Of a DNA stretch of 64,000 nucleotides, positions 52,027 to 61,692 are shown piece by piece. The stretch covers positions 20,381 through 84,380 of the forward strand of contig JAHREJ010000015.1 of assembly GCA_021733645.1 (NCBI GenBank). The letters are read 5' to 3'. The translations under genes were made by a program, and so were the position numbers. Source of the stretch: Bacillus subtilis subsp. subtilis (lineage in GTDB: Bacteria; Pseudomonadota; Gammaproteobacteria; Xanthomonadales; Xanthomonadaceae). Under the pieces are notes generated by a model. The model searched no databases, was not told where the DNA came from, and saw only the letters and a list, made by a program, of their open reading frames with translations. Every line of letters starts with the position of its first letter. The first letter of the stretch is position 1.

Positions 52027-53122
52027 CGATCGTTCCGGGAATGCGCGGGGTGATGTCACCGACGTCGCCGCATTGCGCGCGATGGCGCAGCGCCTGGTCC
52101 ATCAGCACCAGGGCCATCATCGCTTCGGCGATGGGGGTGGCGCGGATGCCCACGCACGGGTCGTGGCGGCCGGTGGTGATGACCTCCACCGCGTTGCCGG
52201 CGGCATCCACCGTGGCGCCGGGCAGGCGCAGGCTGGAGGTCGGCTTGAGCACGATCGAGGCGGTGACCTGCTGGCCGGTGGAGATGCCTCCCAGGATGCC
52301 GCCGGCATGGTTGCTGGCAAACCCCTGCGGGGTGATCAGGTCGCGGTGCTCGGTGCCCAGCTGGGCGGCACTGGCAAAGCCGTCGCCGATTTCCACGCCC
52401 TTGACCGCATTGATGCTCATCAGCGCAGCGGCCAGTTCGCCGTCGAGCTTGCCGTAGATGGGTTCGCCCCAACCGGGGGGAACACCGTCGGCGACCACAT
52501 TGACGCGCGCGCCCACCGAATCGCCGGACTTGCGCAGGGCGTCCATGTAACTTTCCAGCGCCGGCACCTGTTCGGCCACCGGCCAGAAGAACGGGTTGTC
52601 TTCCACGGCCGACCAGTCGTGCCCGGTGGGCGTGATCGCGCCAAGCTGGGACAGATAACCGCGCACGGTGACGCCGTGGCGCTGCTGCAGCCACTTCTTG
52701 GCGATGACGCCGGCGGCCACCCGCATGGTGGTTTCGCGCGCCGACGAACGGCCGCCGCCACGCGGATCGCGGATGCCGTACTTGTGCCAGTAGCTGTAAT
52801 CGGCATGGCCCGGGCGGAACTGCTGGGCGATGTTGCTGTAATCCTTGCTGCGCTGGTCGGTGTTGCGGATCAGCAGCGCAATCGGGGTACCGGTGGTGCG
52901 GCCTTCGTAGACGCCGGACAGGATTTCGACCTCGTCGGCTTCGCGCCGCGCCGAGGTGTGCCGGCTCTTGCCGGTGGCGCGGCGCTGCAGGTCGTGGTCG
53001 AACTCGGCGGCACTGATGTCCAGCCCCGGCGGGCAACCATCGATCACGCAGCCGATCGCCGGACCGTGCGATTCGCCGAAGGTGGTGACGGTGAGCAGTC
53101 TGCCGAAGCTGTTGGAACTCAC
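52019..53122 (-). CDS. aroC: Chorismate synthase
   Basis: 367 residues. Family signatures are present: [18 protein letters not shown] at 16-33, [27 protein letters not shown] near 50, and [21 protein letters not shown] near 124, [11 protein letters not shown] near 265. It forms chorismate from EPSP using reduced flavin. It overlaps prmB (4 bp) and the dehydrogenase gene (8 bp), so prmB-aroC-dehydrogenase form one operon. Confidence 0.97.
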   Translation of the reverse strand: MSSNSFGRLLTVTTFGESHGPAIGCVIDGCPPGLDISAAEFDHDLQRRATGKSRHTSARREADEVEILSGVYEGRTTGTPIALLIRNTDQRSKDYSNIAQQFRPGHADYSYWHKYGIRDPRGGGRSSARETTMRVAAGVIAKKWLQQRHGVTVRGYLSQLGAITPTGHDWSAVEDNPFFWPVAEQVPALESYMDALRKSGDSVGARVNVVADGVPPGWGEPIYGKLDGELAAALMSINAVKGVEIGDGFASAAQLGTEHRDLITPQGFASNHAGGILGGISTGQQVTASIVLKPTSSLRLPGATVDAAGNAVEVITTGRHDPCVGIRATPIAEAMMALVLMDQALRHRAQCGDVGDITPRIPGTIDG

Positions 53123-54048
53123 GGCCGCTGTGCTGCCAGTTCGGTGATGCGCACGCTGTGGGCGATCAGCTCACGGCATTCCACGGCGAAGATGCCCATC
53201 TGGCCAACCTTGAATTCAATCCAGGCGAAGTCGACTTCCGGCAGCAGCTTGATGAGGTGCTGTTCGGATTCGCCCACTTCGCAGATCAGCAGGCCGTCTT
53301 CGCTGAGGTGCAGCGGGGCGTCGCGCAGGATCTTGAGGACCAGGTCGAGGCCGTCGTCGCCGGCACGCAGGCCCATGTCCGGCTCGTAGGAGTATTCCTG
53401 CGGCAGGGCATCGGTCTCGTCGTTGGTGACGTACGGGGGATTGGTGACGATCAGGTCGTAGTGGCGACCGGTGAGGCCGTTGAACAGGTCCGACTTGAGC
53501 AGGGTGACGTTGTGCGCCTGCAGGCGGTCCTTGTTCTCATGCGCCAGGGCCAGCGCATCATCGCTGAGATCCACGCCGTCCACTTCCCAGTTGGGGTAGT
53601 AGTGGCCGATGGCAATGGCGATGCAGCCCGAGCCGGTGCACAGGTCGAGCGCGCGCTGGACATGGCGGCCGGCCAGCCAGGGTTCGAAACCGGTTTCGAT
53701 CAGTTCGGCGATCGGCGAGCGCGGCACCAGGGCCCGGGTGTCGCTCTTGAAGCTGAGGCCGGCAAACCAGGCTTCGCCGGTGAGGTAGGCGGCGGGCACG
53801 CGTTCATTGATGCGGCGCTCGAACAGGGCCAGCACGTCGAACTTTTCACGCGTGGTGACGCGGGCGGCACCGTAGGCCGGGCCCAGGTCATGCGGCAGGT
53901 GCAGGCTGTGCAGGACCAGCTGGGTGGCTTCGTCCAGGGCGTTGTCGTAGCTGTGGCCGAAGGTGAGCCCGGCGGCGTTGAAACGGCTGGTGCCGTAGCG
54001 GATCAGGTCGATGATCGTATGGAGTTCGGCGGCCGTTTCGGCAGTCAT
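53119..54048 (-). CDS. prmB: Ribosomal protein uL3 glutamine methyltransferase
   Basis: 309 residues from the ATG at 54048 ([14 protein letters not shown]). The SAM-binding [20 protein letters not shown] near 137 and the NPPY motif ([12 protein letters not shown]) near 205, with the preceding [25 protein letters not shown] typical of PrmB, are present. It methylates the Gln of L3 in ribosome assembly. Upstream in-frame residues run into the repeat region and are rejected. Confidence 0.94.
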   Translation of the reverse strand: MTAETAAELHTIIDLIRYGTSRFNAAGLTFGHSYDNALDEATQLVLHSLHLPHDLGPAYGAARVTTREKFDVLALFERRINERVPAAYLTGEAWFAGLSFKSDTRALVPRSPIAELIETGFEPWLAGRHVQRALDLCTGSGCIAIAIGHYYPNWEVDGVDLSDDALALAHENKDRLQAHNVTLLKSDLFNGLTGRHYDLIVTNPPYVTNDETDALPQEYSYEPDMGLRAGDDGLDLVLKILRDAPLHLSEDGLLICEVGESEQHLIKLLPEVDFAWIEFKVGQMGIFAVECRELIAHSVRITELAAQRP

Positions 54049-54154
54049 GGCAAGGCAACAGACAAAGTGGCCCCCGATTATAGGCGACCCCATGCCCCCC
54101 GGCATCCGTTGCAGTCGAAAGTGGTTGGGTTGGGGGTTTGGAGGCATGGAGCGA

Positions 54155-54196
54155 GGTCAAGGTCAAGGTCAAGGTCAAGGTCAACTTCAACGTCAA
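54155..54196. repeat. Hexanucleotide array GGTCAA (seven units)
   Basis: Five GGTCAA units followed by CTTCAA and CGTCAA, just left of element A3. It is the left tandem array of the third compound repeat locus. Confidence 0.7.
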
Positions 54197-54226
54197 AGGC
54201 GGCGCTGCGTTGGTGGCGGGCTTGGT

Positions 54227-54324
54227 CGGGGTGGGTGGGCCGGCGGGACACGCCGCAAGTACGTCCTTGTAGGCCCCGCCACCGCATCCATGCGGTGGAG
54301 GGTCCCGCCAACCCACCCACCCCG
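54227..54324 (+). repeat. Nested inverted repeat, element A3
   Basis: Outer arms 54227-54248 and 54303-54324 pair over 22 bp with two mismatches. The conserved core GGGACACGCCGCAAGTACGT starts at 54245; the inner hairpin is the same CCACCGCAT/ATGCGGTGG as in A1. It lies about 180 bp upstream of prmB and is followed by a GACACACTG tract in place of GACAGTTGG. Confidence 0.75.
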
Positions 54325-54410
54325 CCCCCGACACACTGCCTTTGCCGCATTGAGAGCAGATCAAGGTCACGTGCCAGAGCAGCCTCCTGCGCCCGCACGG
54401 GGTGGGAGAG

Positions 54411-54442
54411 GTAGTGCCGAGCCTTGCTCGGCACCTCCCTAC
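54411..54442 (+). repeat. SMAG-like GTAG hairpin
   Basis: GTAGTGCCGAGC, loop CTTG, CTCGGCAC and a closing CTAC: GTAG and CTAC bound a strong stem. It lies in the spacer between prmB and the SCO1 gene, between elements A3 and B3. Confidence 0.7.
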
Positions 54443-54519
54443 CATCCCCACAACCTGCCCCCCTCCCCTCGCCCCAACCCCAACCGCTCTGCCAGTGAAA
54501 TGCACTGGCCCGCCCCGCC

Positions 54520-54567
54520 TTTCCCTTGCCCTTGCCTCGAGCCTTGCCTTGGCCCTTGCCCTTACCC
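54520..54567. repeat. Hexanucleotide array TTGCCC/TTGCCT
   Basis: Eight degenerate 6-bp units (TTTCCC, TTGCCC, TTGCCT, CGAGCC, TTGCCT, TGGCCC, TTGCCC, TTACCC) between A3 and B3. CCAACTGTCGA follows at about 54580, the complement of the motif seen after A1 and A2. Confidence 0.6.
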
Positions 54568-54596
54568 AAGGGGCACCAGCCAACTGTCGAGCGTCG

Positions 54597-54770
54597 GCAC
54601 GGATGGGGTTGCGGGGCCCTGAGGCGCATGGATGCGCCGACGGAGCTTACAAGGGTGAGGGCGCATTGCTTGCGAGGCACTGCCTCGCATGCGCCCGAAC
54701 GCACAGCCGCCAGCGGCTGGGCCGGGCCGCGGAGCGGGACTTGCAGCGTGCCCCGCAACCCCACCCGTGC
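54597..54770 (-). repeat. Nested inverted repeat, element B3, enlarged
   Basis: Outer arms 54597-54617 and 54750-54770 pair over 21 bp with one mismatch. The inner hairpin GGCGCAT GG ATGCGCC (54623-54638) is kept. About 90 bp of extra sequence, with its own hairpin (GCGAGGCACTGCCTCGC near 54671), lies between the inner hairpin and the right arm. The core is diverged (GTGCCCCGC instead of GTGTCCCGC). Confidence 0.65.
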
Positions 54771-54800
54771 CGGCGCCGCCTCCGATCGCTGCACACCAGG

Positions 54801-54836
54801 GCTTCGGCTCCGGCTCCGGCTTTTGCCTTCGCTTCA
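54801..54836. repeat. Hexanucleotide array GCTTCG/GCTCCG
   Basis: Six 6-bp units, GCTTCG, GCTCCG x2, GCTTTT, GCCTTC, GCTTCA, to the right of B3. It completes the third compound locus. The remaining 100 bp to SCO1 should contain its promoter. Confidence 0.55.
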
Positions 54837-54936
54837 GACCTACGCTCTTCAAAGAATCAACCCGACAAACCCCAAAAGACCCACCAGCAACGCCGCCGCC
54901 CCTATCATGGTGGCCCCTTCCGGGAACGGGCTTTCC

Positions 54937-55587
54937 ATGTTCAACCGCAACGCAGGCATCATTTTGCTCGTCGCCCTGGCCGCCGGCCTGGGCCTGGTCG
55001 CCGCGCAGAAGGTCTTCGCGCCCAAGCCGGCCAGCGATCGTCCGGCCACCGAATCGATCACCTTCTATCCCCAGCCGCGCCCGCTGCCGGACTTCAACCT
55101 GGCCCAGTCCGACGGTACCCGCCTGATTCCCGGCGAGCTCAAGGGCCACTGGACCCTGGTGTTCCTCGGTTTCACCTTCTGCCCGGACGTCTGCCCCACC
55201 ACCCTGGCCGACCTTGCCCAGGCCCAGAAGCAGTGGGAAGCCCAGCCCGAAAGCCTGCGCCCCCGCCTGGTCTTCATTTCCGTGGATCCCGAACGCGATA
55301 CCCCCGCACGTCTGGGCGAGTACGTGCATGCCTTCCACAAGGACACCCTGGCCGCCACCGCCGACGTGCCCTCGCTGGAACGCTTTGCCACCTCGCTGGG
55401 CTTTGTGTTCCAGAAGGTTCCCGGCAAGCGCTTCGACGAAAACCCCGAGGATTACACCCTCGAACACTCGGCCAGCCTGGCCGTACTGGACCCGGATGGC
55501 CGACTGGCCGGTCTGATCCGCCCCCCCTTCAATGCGCAGGCCATTGCCCGCGACCTGCAGACGCTGACCGAGAAAACCGCACCATGA
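54937..55587 (+). CDS. SCO1/SenC-type copper chaperone
   Basis: 216 residues from the ATG at 54937 ([17 protein letters not shown]). An N-terminal membrane anchor is followed by a thioredoxin-like domain with the copper ligands Cys82 and Cys86 (CPDVC) and His177 (LEHSAS). SCO1 proteins deliver copper to the CuA centre of cytochrome oxidase or act in redox control. An upstream ATG in frame is possible, but the anchor fits the chosen start. The stop overlaps psd (ATGA). Confidence 0.9.
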   Translation: MFNRNAGIILLVALAAGLGLVAAQKVFAPKPASDRPATESITFYPQPRPLPDFNLAQSDGTRLIPGELKGHWTLVFLGFTFCPDVCPTTLADLAQAQKQWEAQPESLRPRLVFISVDPERDTPARLGEYVHAFHKDTLAATADVPSLERFATSLGFVFQKVPGKRFDENPEDYTLEHSASLAVLDPDGRLAGLIRPPFNAQAIARDLQTLTEKTAP

Positions 55588-56426
55588 GCCTGACCACCAC
55601 GCTGAGCTACGTCCTGCCCCACCGCCTGCTGTCTTCGATGGCGCGGCGCCTGGCGTATTCCAGCAACCCGCGGATCTCACGTTGGCTGATCGACACCGTT
55701 ACCGAAAAGTTCGGCGTGAACCTGGCCGAGGCGGCCAACCCCGATCCGCGCAGCTATGCCACCTTCAACCAGTTCTTCACCCGCGCGCTGAAGCCCGGCG
55801 CGCGGGTGGCCGCGCCGGACCCGCGCACGCTGGTGATGCCCGCAGACGGCCGCATCAGCCAGCTCGGTGCAATCGAAGATGGCCGTATTTTCCAGGCCAA
55901 GGGCCAGTCGTTCACCGCCGCCGAACTGCTGGGCGATGCCAAGGACGCCGAGGTCTTCCAGCACGGCCTGTATGCCACGGTGTATCTGTCGCCGAAGGAT
56001 TACCACCGCGTGCACATGCCGTGGACCGGCACCCTGCGCGAAACCGTGCACGTGCCCGGCCGCTTGTTCAGTGTCGGCCCGGCCGCGGTCAACAACGTGC
56101 CCGGTCTGTTTGCCCGCAACGAGCGCCTGGTCTGCCATTTCGACACCGATTTCGGCCCGATGGTGTCGGTGATGGTCGGTGCGCTGCTGGTGTCCGGCGT
56201 GGAAACGGTGTGGGGCGGTGAAGAGATTCCTGCCTATGGCGACACCATCACCCGCAAGGATTATCGCGGCAAGGGTATTACGCTGGAACGGTTTGCCGAG
56301 ATGGCGCGCTTCAACTACGGCTCCACCGTGATCATCCTGCTGCCCCCCGGCGTGGCCGACTTCGCCCCGCACCTGGATGCCGAGCATGCCGTGCAGCTGG
56401 GCCAGGCGCTGGCGACCCTGCGGTAA
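55584..56426 (+). CDS. psd: Phosphatidylserine decarboxylase
   Basis: 280 residues. The family sequences [15 protein letters not shown] near 65, [10 protein letters not shown] near 97, [13 protein letters not shown] near 140 and the self-cleaving GST (Gly246-Ser247-Thr248 in [12 protein letters not shown]) are present. Ser247 becomes the pyruvoyl group. It forms phosphatidylethanolamine in the inner membrane. It is coupled to the SCO1 gene by a 4-bp overlap and followed by a bidirectional terminator. Confidence 0.96.
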   Translation: MSLTTTLSYVLPHRLLSSMARRLAYSSNPRISRWLIDTVTEKFGVNLAEAANPDPRSYATFNQFFTRALKPGARVAAPDPRTLVMPADGRISQLGAIEDGRIFQAKGQSFTAAELLGDAKDAEVFQHGLYATVYLSPKDYHRVHMPWTGTLRETVHVPGRLFSVGPAAVNNVPGLFARNERLVCHFDTDFGPMVSVMVGALLVSGVETVWGGEEIPAYGDTITRKDYRGKGITLERFAEMARFNYGSTVIILLPPGVADFAPHLDAEHAVQLGQALATLR

Positions 56427-56473
56427 GGCAGCCACGCCCTGGGTGGCCACCGCCCGCCGGCACGCCACCAACG

Positions 56474-56503
56474 AAAACGCCCCGGTTTCCCGGGGCGTTT
56501 TTT
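56474..56503. terminator. Bidirectional intrinsic terminator after psd
   Basis: AAAACGCCCCGG, loop TTTC, CCGGGGCGTTTT with a longer T-run. A's on one side and T's on the other make it work for psd (plus) and for the convergent RraB-like gene (minus). Confidence 0.92.
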
Positions 56504-56524
56504 GTTTCGCTTGATCGGCGCCGA

Positions 56525-56866
56525 TCAGATGTCGACCGGGCCGACGTCCATGCCGTCGTAATCCTCGACACCATTGGCTTCGGCCAGCGCCTGCAGCTCG
56601 TGGTTGCGGGCATCCAGCGAGGCTTCGGTATGCACCTCGGCGCGCTCCACGTGCAGTACGTGGTACGGCGCCTCGCCGTCTTCCAGGTCCGGCTCGAAGA
56701 CCTCCACCAGCGTGTAGCCCATGCCAACCAGCTTCTCGCCCAGGCCATTCAACGGCTCCGGGGTGGTGTTGACGAAAAAGTAGCCCCACAGCATCGGGCC
56801 GTTGAGGTCCCAATCGGTGTTTTCACGGATGTTGGCGAACATCTCGTTGATCGCGGTGATATCCAT
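56525..56866 (-). CDS. RraB-family ribonuclease E inhibitor-like protein
   Basis: 113 residues, MDITAINEMFANIRENTDW onwards. It contains the family patterns GYFFVNTTPEPLNGLGEKLVGMGYTLVEVFEPD, YHVLHVERAEVHTEASLDARNHELQALAEANGVEDYDGMDVGP. RraB proteins bind RNase E and change RNA turnover. The length and Asp/Glu-rich character agree. Control of RNase E here is inferred. It is a single gene convergent with psd; the lytic transglycosylase gene lies upstream. Confidence 0.83.
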   Translation of the reverse strand: MDITAINEMFANIRENTDWDLNGPMLWGYFFVNTTPEPLNGLGEKLVGMGYTLVEVFEPDLEDGEAPYHVLHVERAEVHTEASLDARNHELQALAEANGVEDYDGMDVGPVDI

Positions 56867-56952
56867 CGTGTTGTCCTGTATGCGTGTACCTGTGGGCCCA
56901 GACGCGATGGCCGCAGGCGTGATGCCGGCAGCCTACTCCATTCGGCCCGCGC

Positions 56953-58563
56953 TTACTTGTCGCAGCCCTGCAGCTTGAGCACCTGGCCCTGCCTGAGCGA
57001 ATAGGCAGGCGCCTTGAGCCCGTTGGCCCGGGCCAGTTCCCGCACATCGCACTGGAACCTGTCGGCGATCGATCCCAGGGTCTGGCCCTTGCCCACCTTG
57101 TGGCTGCGCACCGGCTTGGCCTTGGCCTTCGGCTTGGCCGCCGGGGTGGCCACCGGCGCAACCGGGGTGGCGGCCACCGCGCTGGCCTGTACGTCGGCCA
57201 CCGGCACCACGCTGCCCACCGCCACGTTGCCGGTGTAGCTGGCCGCGCTGGGACGCACGATGGCCGCGTTGAGGTCAGCGGTGATCAGGGTGCGGGCCAG
57301 GTCGGCACGCGGGCCACTGACGCAGTAACGGTTGTACAGCCCGGCGATGCGGGTGGTGGCGTTGATGGTGGTGCCGGCCGGAATCCAGCCGTCGGCCTCG
57401 TAGCGCGGGTTGAGGTTGCGCAGCGCGCGCATGTAGCCGTCGCGGGTGCCGGCGCTGCCCAGGCAGATGGTCAGTTCGTAGATGGTGGTGGACTTGGCCA
57501 GGCGGATGGTGGCCGGCTGCGCACTGATCTTCGGGAACTCCACGCCGTACTGCTGCGGGTGCAGGAAGATCCAGGCCGCGGCGATCACCATCGGCACGTA
57601 GTCCTTGGTCTCACCGGGGAACTGGTTGTAGACACTGTCCGTCCAGAACCCCTGGCCGCCGCTCTGCTTGAACACGCGCACCGCGCGGCCTTCACCGCCG
57701 TTGTAGCCGGCCAGCGACAACTCGACGCTGCCATTGAGCTCGCGCATGCGCTCGTTGAGGTAGGTGGCGCTGGCCTCGGCGGCGCTGCGGGCATCAAAGC
57801 GGGTGTCAAAGCCGGTGCCGTCCGGGCCCAGCCCGAAGCGGCGGCCCGTGGCCGGCATGAACTGCATCAGGCCGGCGGCACCGGCGCGCGAGGACGCATG
57901 CACGCGACCATTGGATTCCTTTGCCATGATCCCGAACAGCAGCGCCTCGGGCAGGCCGCGCTTCTCCCACTCCGGCCACATCACCTGGCGCAGGTTCTGG
58001 TAGTTCTCATAAGTGGTCATCAACGCCGGGCGCATGTCGGTCAGCCAGCGGCGGATGCCGGCCTGCACGGCCGGGTTGTACTCGACCATGTTGTCGAATG
58101 CATGGCGCTTGTCGTTGAGCAGCGCGGCGGCGCGTGCCGCTTCAGGCACGTCGGCGGCCAGCGGGCCGATGTGGTCCGGGTCGGCCTCGAGCAGGCCGCC
58201 GTCGCTGGCCAGTTCATCGCCCTCGCCATCACGGGTGTCGGCGTTGTCCTTCAGCAGGCGCTTGTAGGCCGGCAGCATGTTGCTGACCTGGCAGCCCTTC
58301 TGGGCCACGCAGGCGCTGATCACATCCTCCATGTCCTCCAGCGCGGCATCGCCTTCGTTCTTGCCCTTGGGATCGGCATTGGCCACCAGCACCAGCGCGG
58401 CGCGGTAGCGCTTCTCGGCGGCGGCCATGCGCTGGTCCAGCGCTTCGATCTTCACCCGGTCACGGGCCGAAACCCGCTGGGCGTGCGCCTCCGGCACGAA
58501 CGACACCATTGCAGCCAACGCCAGCAACGGCCAACCACGGACAAGCAAGACAGGAACGGGCAT
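56953..58563 (-). CDS. Membrane-bound lytic murein transglycosylase with LysM, MltD-like
   Basis: 536 residues from the ATG at 58563 (MPVPVLLVRGWPLLA). Signal peptide ends near HAQR. The SLT domain has the catalytic Glu in FGIMAKESNGRVHASSRAGAAGLMQFMP near 240, with NGGEGRAVR and an N..P..Y region. A LysM unit (SHKVGKGQTLGSIADRFQCDVRELARANGL) sits at the C-terminus, behind an Ala/Pro/Lys linker. It cleaves peptidoglycan glycan strands. It is divergent from the HerA-like gene. Confidence 0.9.
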   Translation of the reverse strand: MPVPVLLVRGWPLLALAAMVSFVPEAHAQRVSARDRVKIEALDQRMAAAEKRYRAALVLVANADPKGKNEGDAALEDMEDVISACVAQKGCQVSNMLPAYKRLLKDNADTRDGEGDELASDGGLLEADPDHIGPLAADVPEAARAAALLNDKRHAFDNMVEYNPAVQAGIRRWLTDMRPALMTTYENYQNLRQVMWPEWEKRGLPEALLFGIMAKESNGRVHASSRAGAAGLMQFMPATGRRFGLGPDGTGFDTRFDARSAAEASATYLNERMRELNGSVELSLAGYNGGEGRAVRVFKQSGGQGFWTDSVYNQFPGETKDYVPMVIAAAWIFLHPQQYGVEFPKISAQPATIRLAKSTTIYELTICLGSAGTRDGYMRALRNLNPRYEADGWIPAGTTINATTRIAGLYNRYCVSGPRADLARTLITADLNAAIVRPSAASYTGNVAVGSVVPVADVQASAVAATPVAPVATPAAKPKAKAKPVRSHKVGKGQTLGSIADRFQCDVRELARANGLKAPAYSLRQGQVLKLQGCDK

Positions 58564-58697
58564 TTTTGGCACTGTGTGCGAAAGATGGGGCAGAGTAGCC
58601 GCGCCGCTTGCATCGGGGCAACCCGCTCGACCCGCCGACCTGCGCCCACGTTTAGAATCCCGCCCATTCACACTGCACCAGCACAAGCGAGTTGACC

Positions 58698-60203
58698 ATG
58701 GATCCGATCCTGCTCGGCAAAGGCATCACCGACGATATCGCCGTGACCCTGCAACCCCGGCTGGGCAACCGCCACGGCCTGGTGGCCGGGGCCACCGGAA
58801 CCGGCAAGACGGTCACCCTGATGACCCTGGCCGAAGGCTTCTCGCGGATCGGCGTGCCGGTGTTCCTGGCCGATGTGAAGGGCGACGTGGCCGGCCTGGC
58901 CGTGGCGGGCACCGGCACCGATGCACTGCTGCAGCGCGCGCGGGAGATCGGCGTGGCCGATTACGCGCCCGCCGCCAGCCCGGCCATCTTCTGGGACCTG
59001 TACGGCAAGCTGGGCCATCCGGTACGCACCACCGTCAGCGAGATGGGCCCGACCCTGCTGGCCCGCATCCTGGAGCTCAACGACACCCAGTCCGGCGTGC
59101 TCGACATCGTGTTCAAGCTGGCCGACGACCGGGGCCTGCTGCTGTTGGACCTGGATGACCTGCGCGCCCTGCTGGGCCTGGTGGCCGAGGAGCGCAAGGA
59201 CATCTCCACCGAATACGGCCTGGTCAGCGCCCCATCGGTGGCGGCGATCCAGCGCTCGCTGCTGCGCCTGTCGCAGGACGGTGGTGAAGCGTTCTTCGGC
59301 GAGCCGGCGCTGGAACTGGCCGACATCATGCGGGTCAACCACGACGGCCGCGGCGTGATCGGCATTCTTGCCGCCGACCAGTTGGTGCTCAAGCCCAAGT
59401 TGTATTCCACCTTCCTGCTGTGGCTGCTGTCCGAACTGTTCGAGACGATGCCCGAAGTGGGCGACCTGGACAAACCCAAGCTGGTCTTCATCTTCGATGA
59501 GGCGCACCTGCTGTTCGACGATGCGCCGGCGGCGCTGGTGCAACGCATCGAGCAGGTGGTGCGGCTGATCCGCTCCAAGGGCGTGGGCGTGTACTTCTGC
59601 TCGCAGTTCCCCGACGACGTGCCGGCCAACATCCTGGGCCAGCTCGGCAACCGCGTGCAGCACGCGCTGCGCGCGTTCACCCCGCGCGACCAGAAGGCGG
59701 TGAAGACCGCCGCCGAAACCTTCGTCCCCAACCCCAAGCTGGACGTTGCCGCGGTGCTGGCCAAGCTTGGCACCGGCGAGGCGCTGGTGTCCACGCTGCA
59801 GGACAAGGGCATTCCTTCGCCGGTGCAGCAAACCCAGATCGCCCCGCCGCGCTGCCGGATGGGGGCCATCACCGACGCCGAACGCGCCCAGGTGCGCGCC
59901 GGCAGCCCGGTGGGCAGCCGCTACGACACCGCGATCAACCGCGAATCGGCGGCCGAGCGGCTGGCCCAACGCGCACAGAAGGCGGTGGAGCAGGCCGACA
60001 CCCCGAAGGCACGCACCCGCGAGCAGGACGAGGCGCAGGAGGGGGGCTTCGGCCAGTCGATCAAGGACGCCATCTTCGGCACCAAGCGTCGCCAGGGCAT
60101 GATTGAAACCATGGCCAAGCAGACCACCCGGACCGTGGGCAGCAAGCTGGGCAACCAGATCGTGCGCGGCATCCTGGGCGGGCTGTTTGGCGGCAAGCGC
60201 TGA
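58698..60203 (+). CDS. HerA-like ATPase, YjgR family (DUF853)
   Basis: 501 residues from the ATG at 58698 (MDPILLGKGITDDIAV). Walker A GATGTGKTVTLM near 32, Walker B VFIFDEAHLLF near 260, and VGVYFCSQFPDDVP with an Arg-rich FTPRDQKAV (sensor/arginine-finger area). Family members are RecA-like ATPases resembling HerA/FtsK; the function of YjgR is unknown. The C-terminus is Arg/Gln-rich and ends in a hydrophobic ILGGLFGGKR. It is divergent from the lytic transglycosylase and 9 bp before greB. Confidence 0.9.
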   Translation: MDPILLGKGITDDIAVTLQPRLGNRHGLVAGATGTGKTVTLMTLAEGFSRIGVPVFLADVKGDVAGLAVAGTGTDALLQRAREIGVADYAPAASPAIFWDLYGKLGHPVRTTVSEMGPTLLARILELNDTQSGVLDIVFKLADDRGLLLLDLDDLRALLGLVAEERKDISTEYGLVSAPSVAAIQRSLLRLSQDGGEAFFGEPALELADIMRVNHDGRGVIGILAADQLVLKPKLYSTFLLWLLSELFETMPEVGDLDKPKLVFIFDEAHLLFDDAPAALVQRIEQVVRLIRSKGVGVYFCSQFPDDVPANILGQLGNRVQHALRAFTPRDQKAVKTAAETFVPNPKLDVAAVLAKLGTGEALVSTLQDKGIPSPVQQTQIAPPRCRMGAITDAERAQVRAGSPVGSRYDTAINRESAAERLAQRAQKAVEQADTPKARTREQDEAQEGGFGQSIKDAIFGTKRRQGMIETMAKQTTRTVGSKLGNQIVRGILGGLFGGKR

Positions 60204-60212
60204 GACGTATCG

Positions 60213-60719
60213 ATGTCGCGTTGGCGTCCCCCTGCGGAAAAGAGTACGGCCCTGATCACCGCGCAGGGCCACGCACGACTGAAGGCCGAGCTGGAGGATC
60301 TGTGGCGGGTGCGCCGGCCGGAAGTGGTCAAGGCCCTGGCTGCCGCCGCGGCCGAAGGTGACCGCTCGGAAAATGCCGAATACACCTACCGCAAGAAGCA
60401 GCTGGGCGAGATTGACCGCCGCGTGCGCTACCTGACCAAGCGCCTGGAATCGCTGCGCGTGGTCGATACCACCCCGACCGACCCGCAGGCGGTGTTCTTC
60501 GGCGCGTGGGTGGCGCTGGAGAACATGGACAGCGGCGATACCAGCCGCTACCGCATCGTTGGCCCGGACGAGACCGACGCGGCCACCGGCTGGATCAGCA
60601 TCGATTCACCCCTGGCGCGTGCGTTGTTGAAGAAGCGCGTGGATGACGAGTTCGAGGTGGAGCTGCCCAGCGGACGCACCGGCTTTGCGATTCTGGCGGT
60701 GGAGTACGGCGCCCAATGA
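60213..60719 (+). CDS. greB: Transcription elongation factor GreB
   Basis: 168 residues. The N-terminal coiled coil with the [25 protein letters not shown] tip and the C-terminal FKBP-like domain ([48 protein letters not shown]) are characteristic. GreB rescues backtracked RNA polymerase by stimulating transcript cleavage. It is probably in one transcript with the HerA-like gene. Confidence 0.95.
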   Translation: MSRWRPPAEKSTALITAQGHARLKAELEDLWRVRRPEVVKALAAAAAEGDRSENAEYTYRKKQLGEIDRRVRYLTKRLESLRVVDTTPTDPQAVFFGAWVALENMDSGDTSRYRIVGPDETDAATGWISIDSPLARALLKKRVDDEFEVELPSGRTGFAILAVEYGAQ

Positions 60720-60784
60720 ACCGGTCGGTGCCGTGGCGACGAAAGCATCGCCCTGGGCGTGGCGGCTGCCACGTCACGATGGAT

Positions 60785-60831
60785 CGGTAGAGACCACGGT
60801 TGGTCGGCTCTACCGATCTGCTCTACCGGTT
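60785..60831 (+). repeat. SMAG-like GTAG/CTAC hairpin
   Basis: CGGTAGAG and CTCTACCG bound an inner ACCACGGTTGGT stem. GTAG at 60787 and two CTAC copies follow (near 60810 and 60824). It lies between greB and the convergent DUF3025 gene. Confidence 0.65.
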
Positions 60832-60834
60832 GGT

Positions 60835-61692
60835 TCAACCCATCGGTTCAATCTGTCGGCACGCCCCCTGCAACGGGGCTGGATAGCGGCGCCCTTCGCG
60901 CAGCGGGCGGAAATACTCGGCCTGCCGGTAGAACCCGGCATCCTGGCGCGCATGCCAGCCGGGAATGCCCATCAACGGCAGCGGCCGCAGTTCCAGCGGG
61001 TCGTTGAGGACGCGCCCGTCTTCAATCCGCGCTGCCACCTGCGCGACAGCGTGCGCGTCATCCTCACCCTGCACCACCACGCACTTGCCCACCAGCAAGC
61101 GCCCGGGCAGCAGGGCTTGCTCCATCAAGGCATGGCCGATCACTGCCGCCACCGCAATGGCGCCGTCGCGCCACGCATCTGCAGCACCCGGGAACAGCGC
61201 AGGCCAGTCATGCCGATCCCACGCCTGCAGCAGCGAGGCATCGCCTACCCGCACGATCACGCCGGTTTCGTCGAACTGGGTCAGCGCGGCCTGCGCCCGA
61301 TCACGCGCGCGCAACCCGTTGCGCGCGATGTGCCGGCACTGGCCCGCGTTGAGCGCATGCTTGATCGCCGGGTGGCGCGCCCATACCAGGGCGTTGAACA
61401 GGTCGTGCCAGTTGCAGGCCCGGGTTGCGATGCGGCCCTGCGCGATGCGTTGTTCGTAATGCAGGCCGTCGGCCAGCAACCCGTCGTCCTGCTCGACCAG
61501 GTGCCGGCCCGGCAACGCCAGGCGGGCATCCAGCGCCGCGACGGTCGGCCAGCTGGCCGCCGTCATCACATCGACGTAGTGGGAGAATCCGGCAAACAAC
61601 GGCTGCGCGAAGCAGCCCGGGGCCACGGCGCCACGCGGCGGTGCAATGAAACGGCGGCGGGTGCCACCGGCATCGGCCGCCGCCGCGGTCAC
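60835..61692 (-). CDS. DUF3025-family protein
   Basis: 285 residues. The recognisable pattern of DUF3025 is present: [39 protein letters not shown] in the middle and a C-terminal [25 protein letters not shown]. There is no signal peptide or membrane helix. The function of the family is unknown. Its start overlaps the rimO stop by 4 bp, so the pair is translationally coupled. Confidence 0.85.
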   Translation of the reverse strand: MTAAAADAGGTRRRFIAPPRGAVAPGCFAQPLFAGFSHYVDVMTAASWPTVAALDARLALPGRHLVEQDDGLLADGLHYEQRIAQGRIATRACNWHDLFNALVWARHPAIKHALNAGQCRHIARNGLRARDRAQAALTQFDETGVIVRVGDASLLQAWDRHDWPALFPGAADAWRDGAIAVAAVIGHALMEQALLPGRLLVGKCVVVQGEDDAHAVAQVAARIEDGRVLNDPLELRPLPLMGIPGWHARQDAGFYRQAEYFRPLREGRRYPAPLQGACRQIEPMG

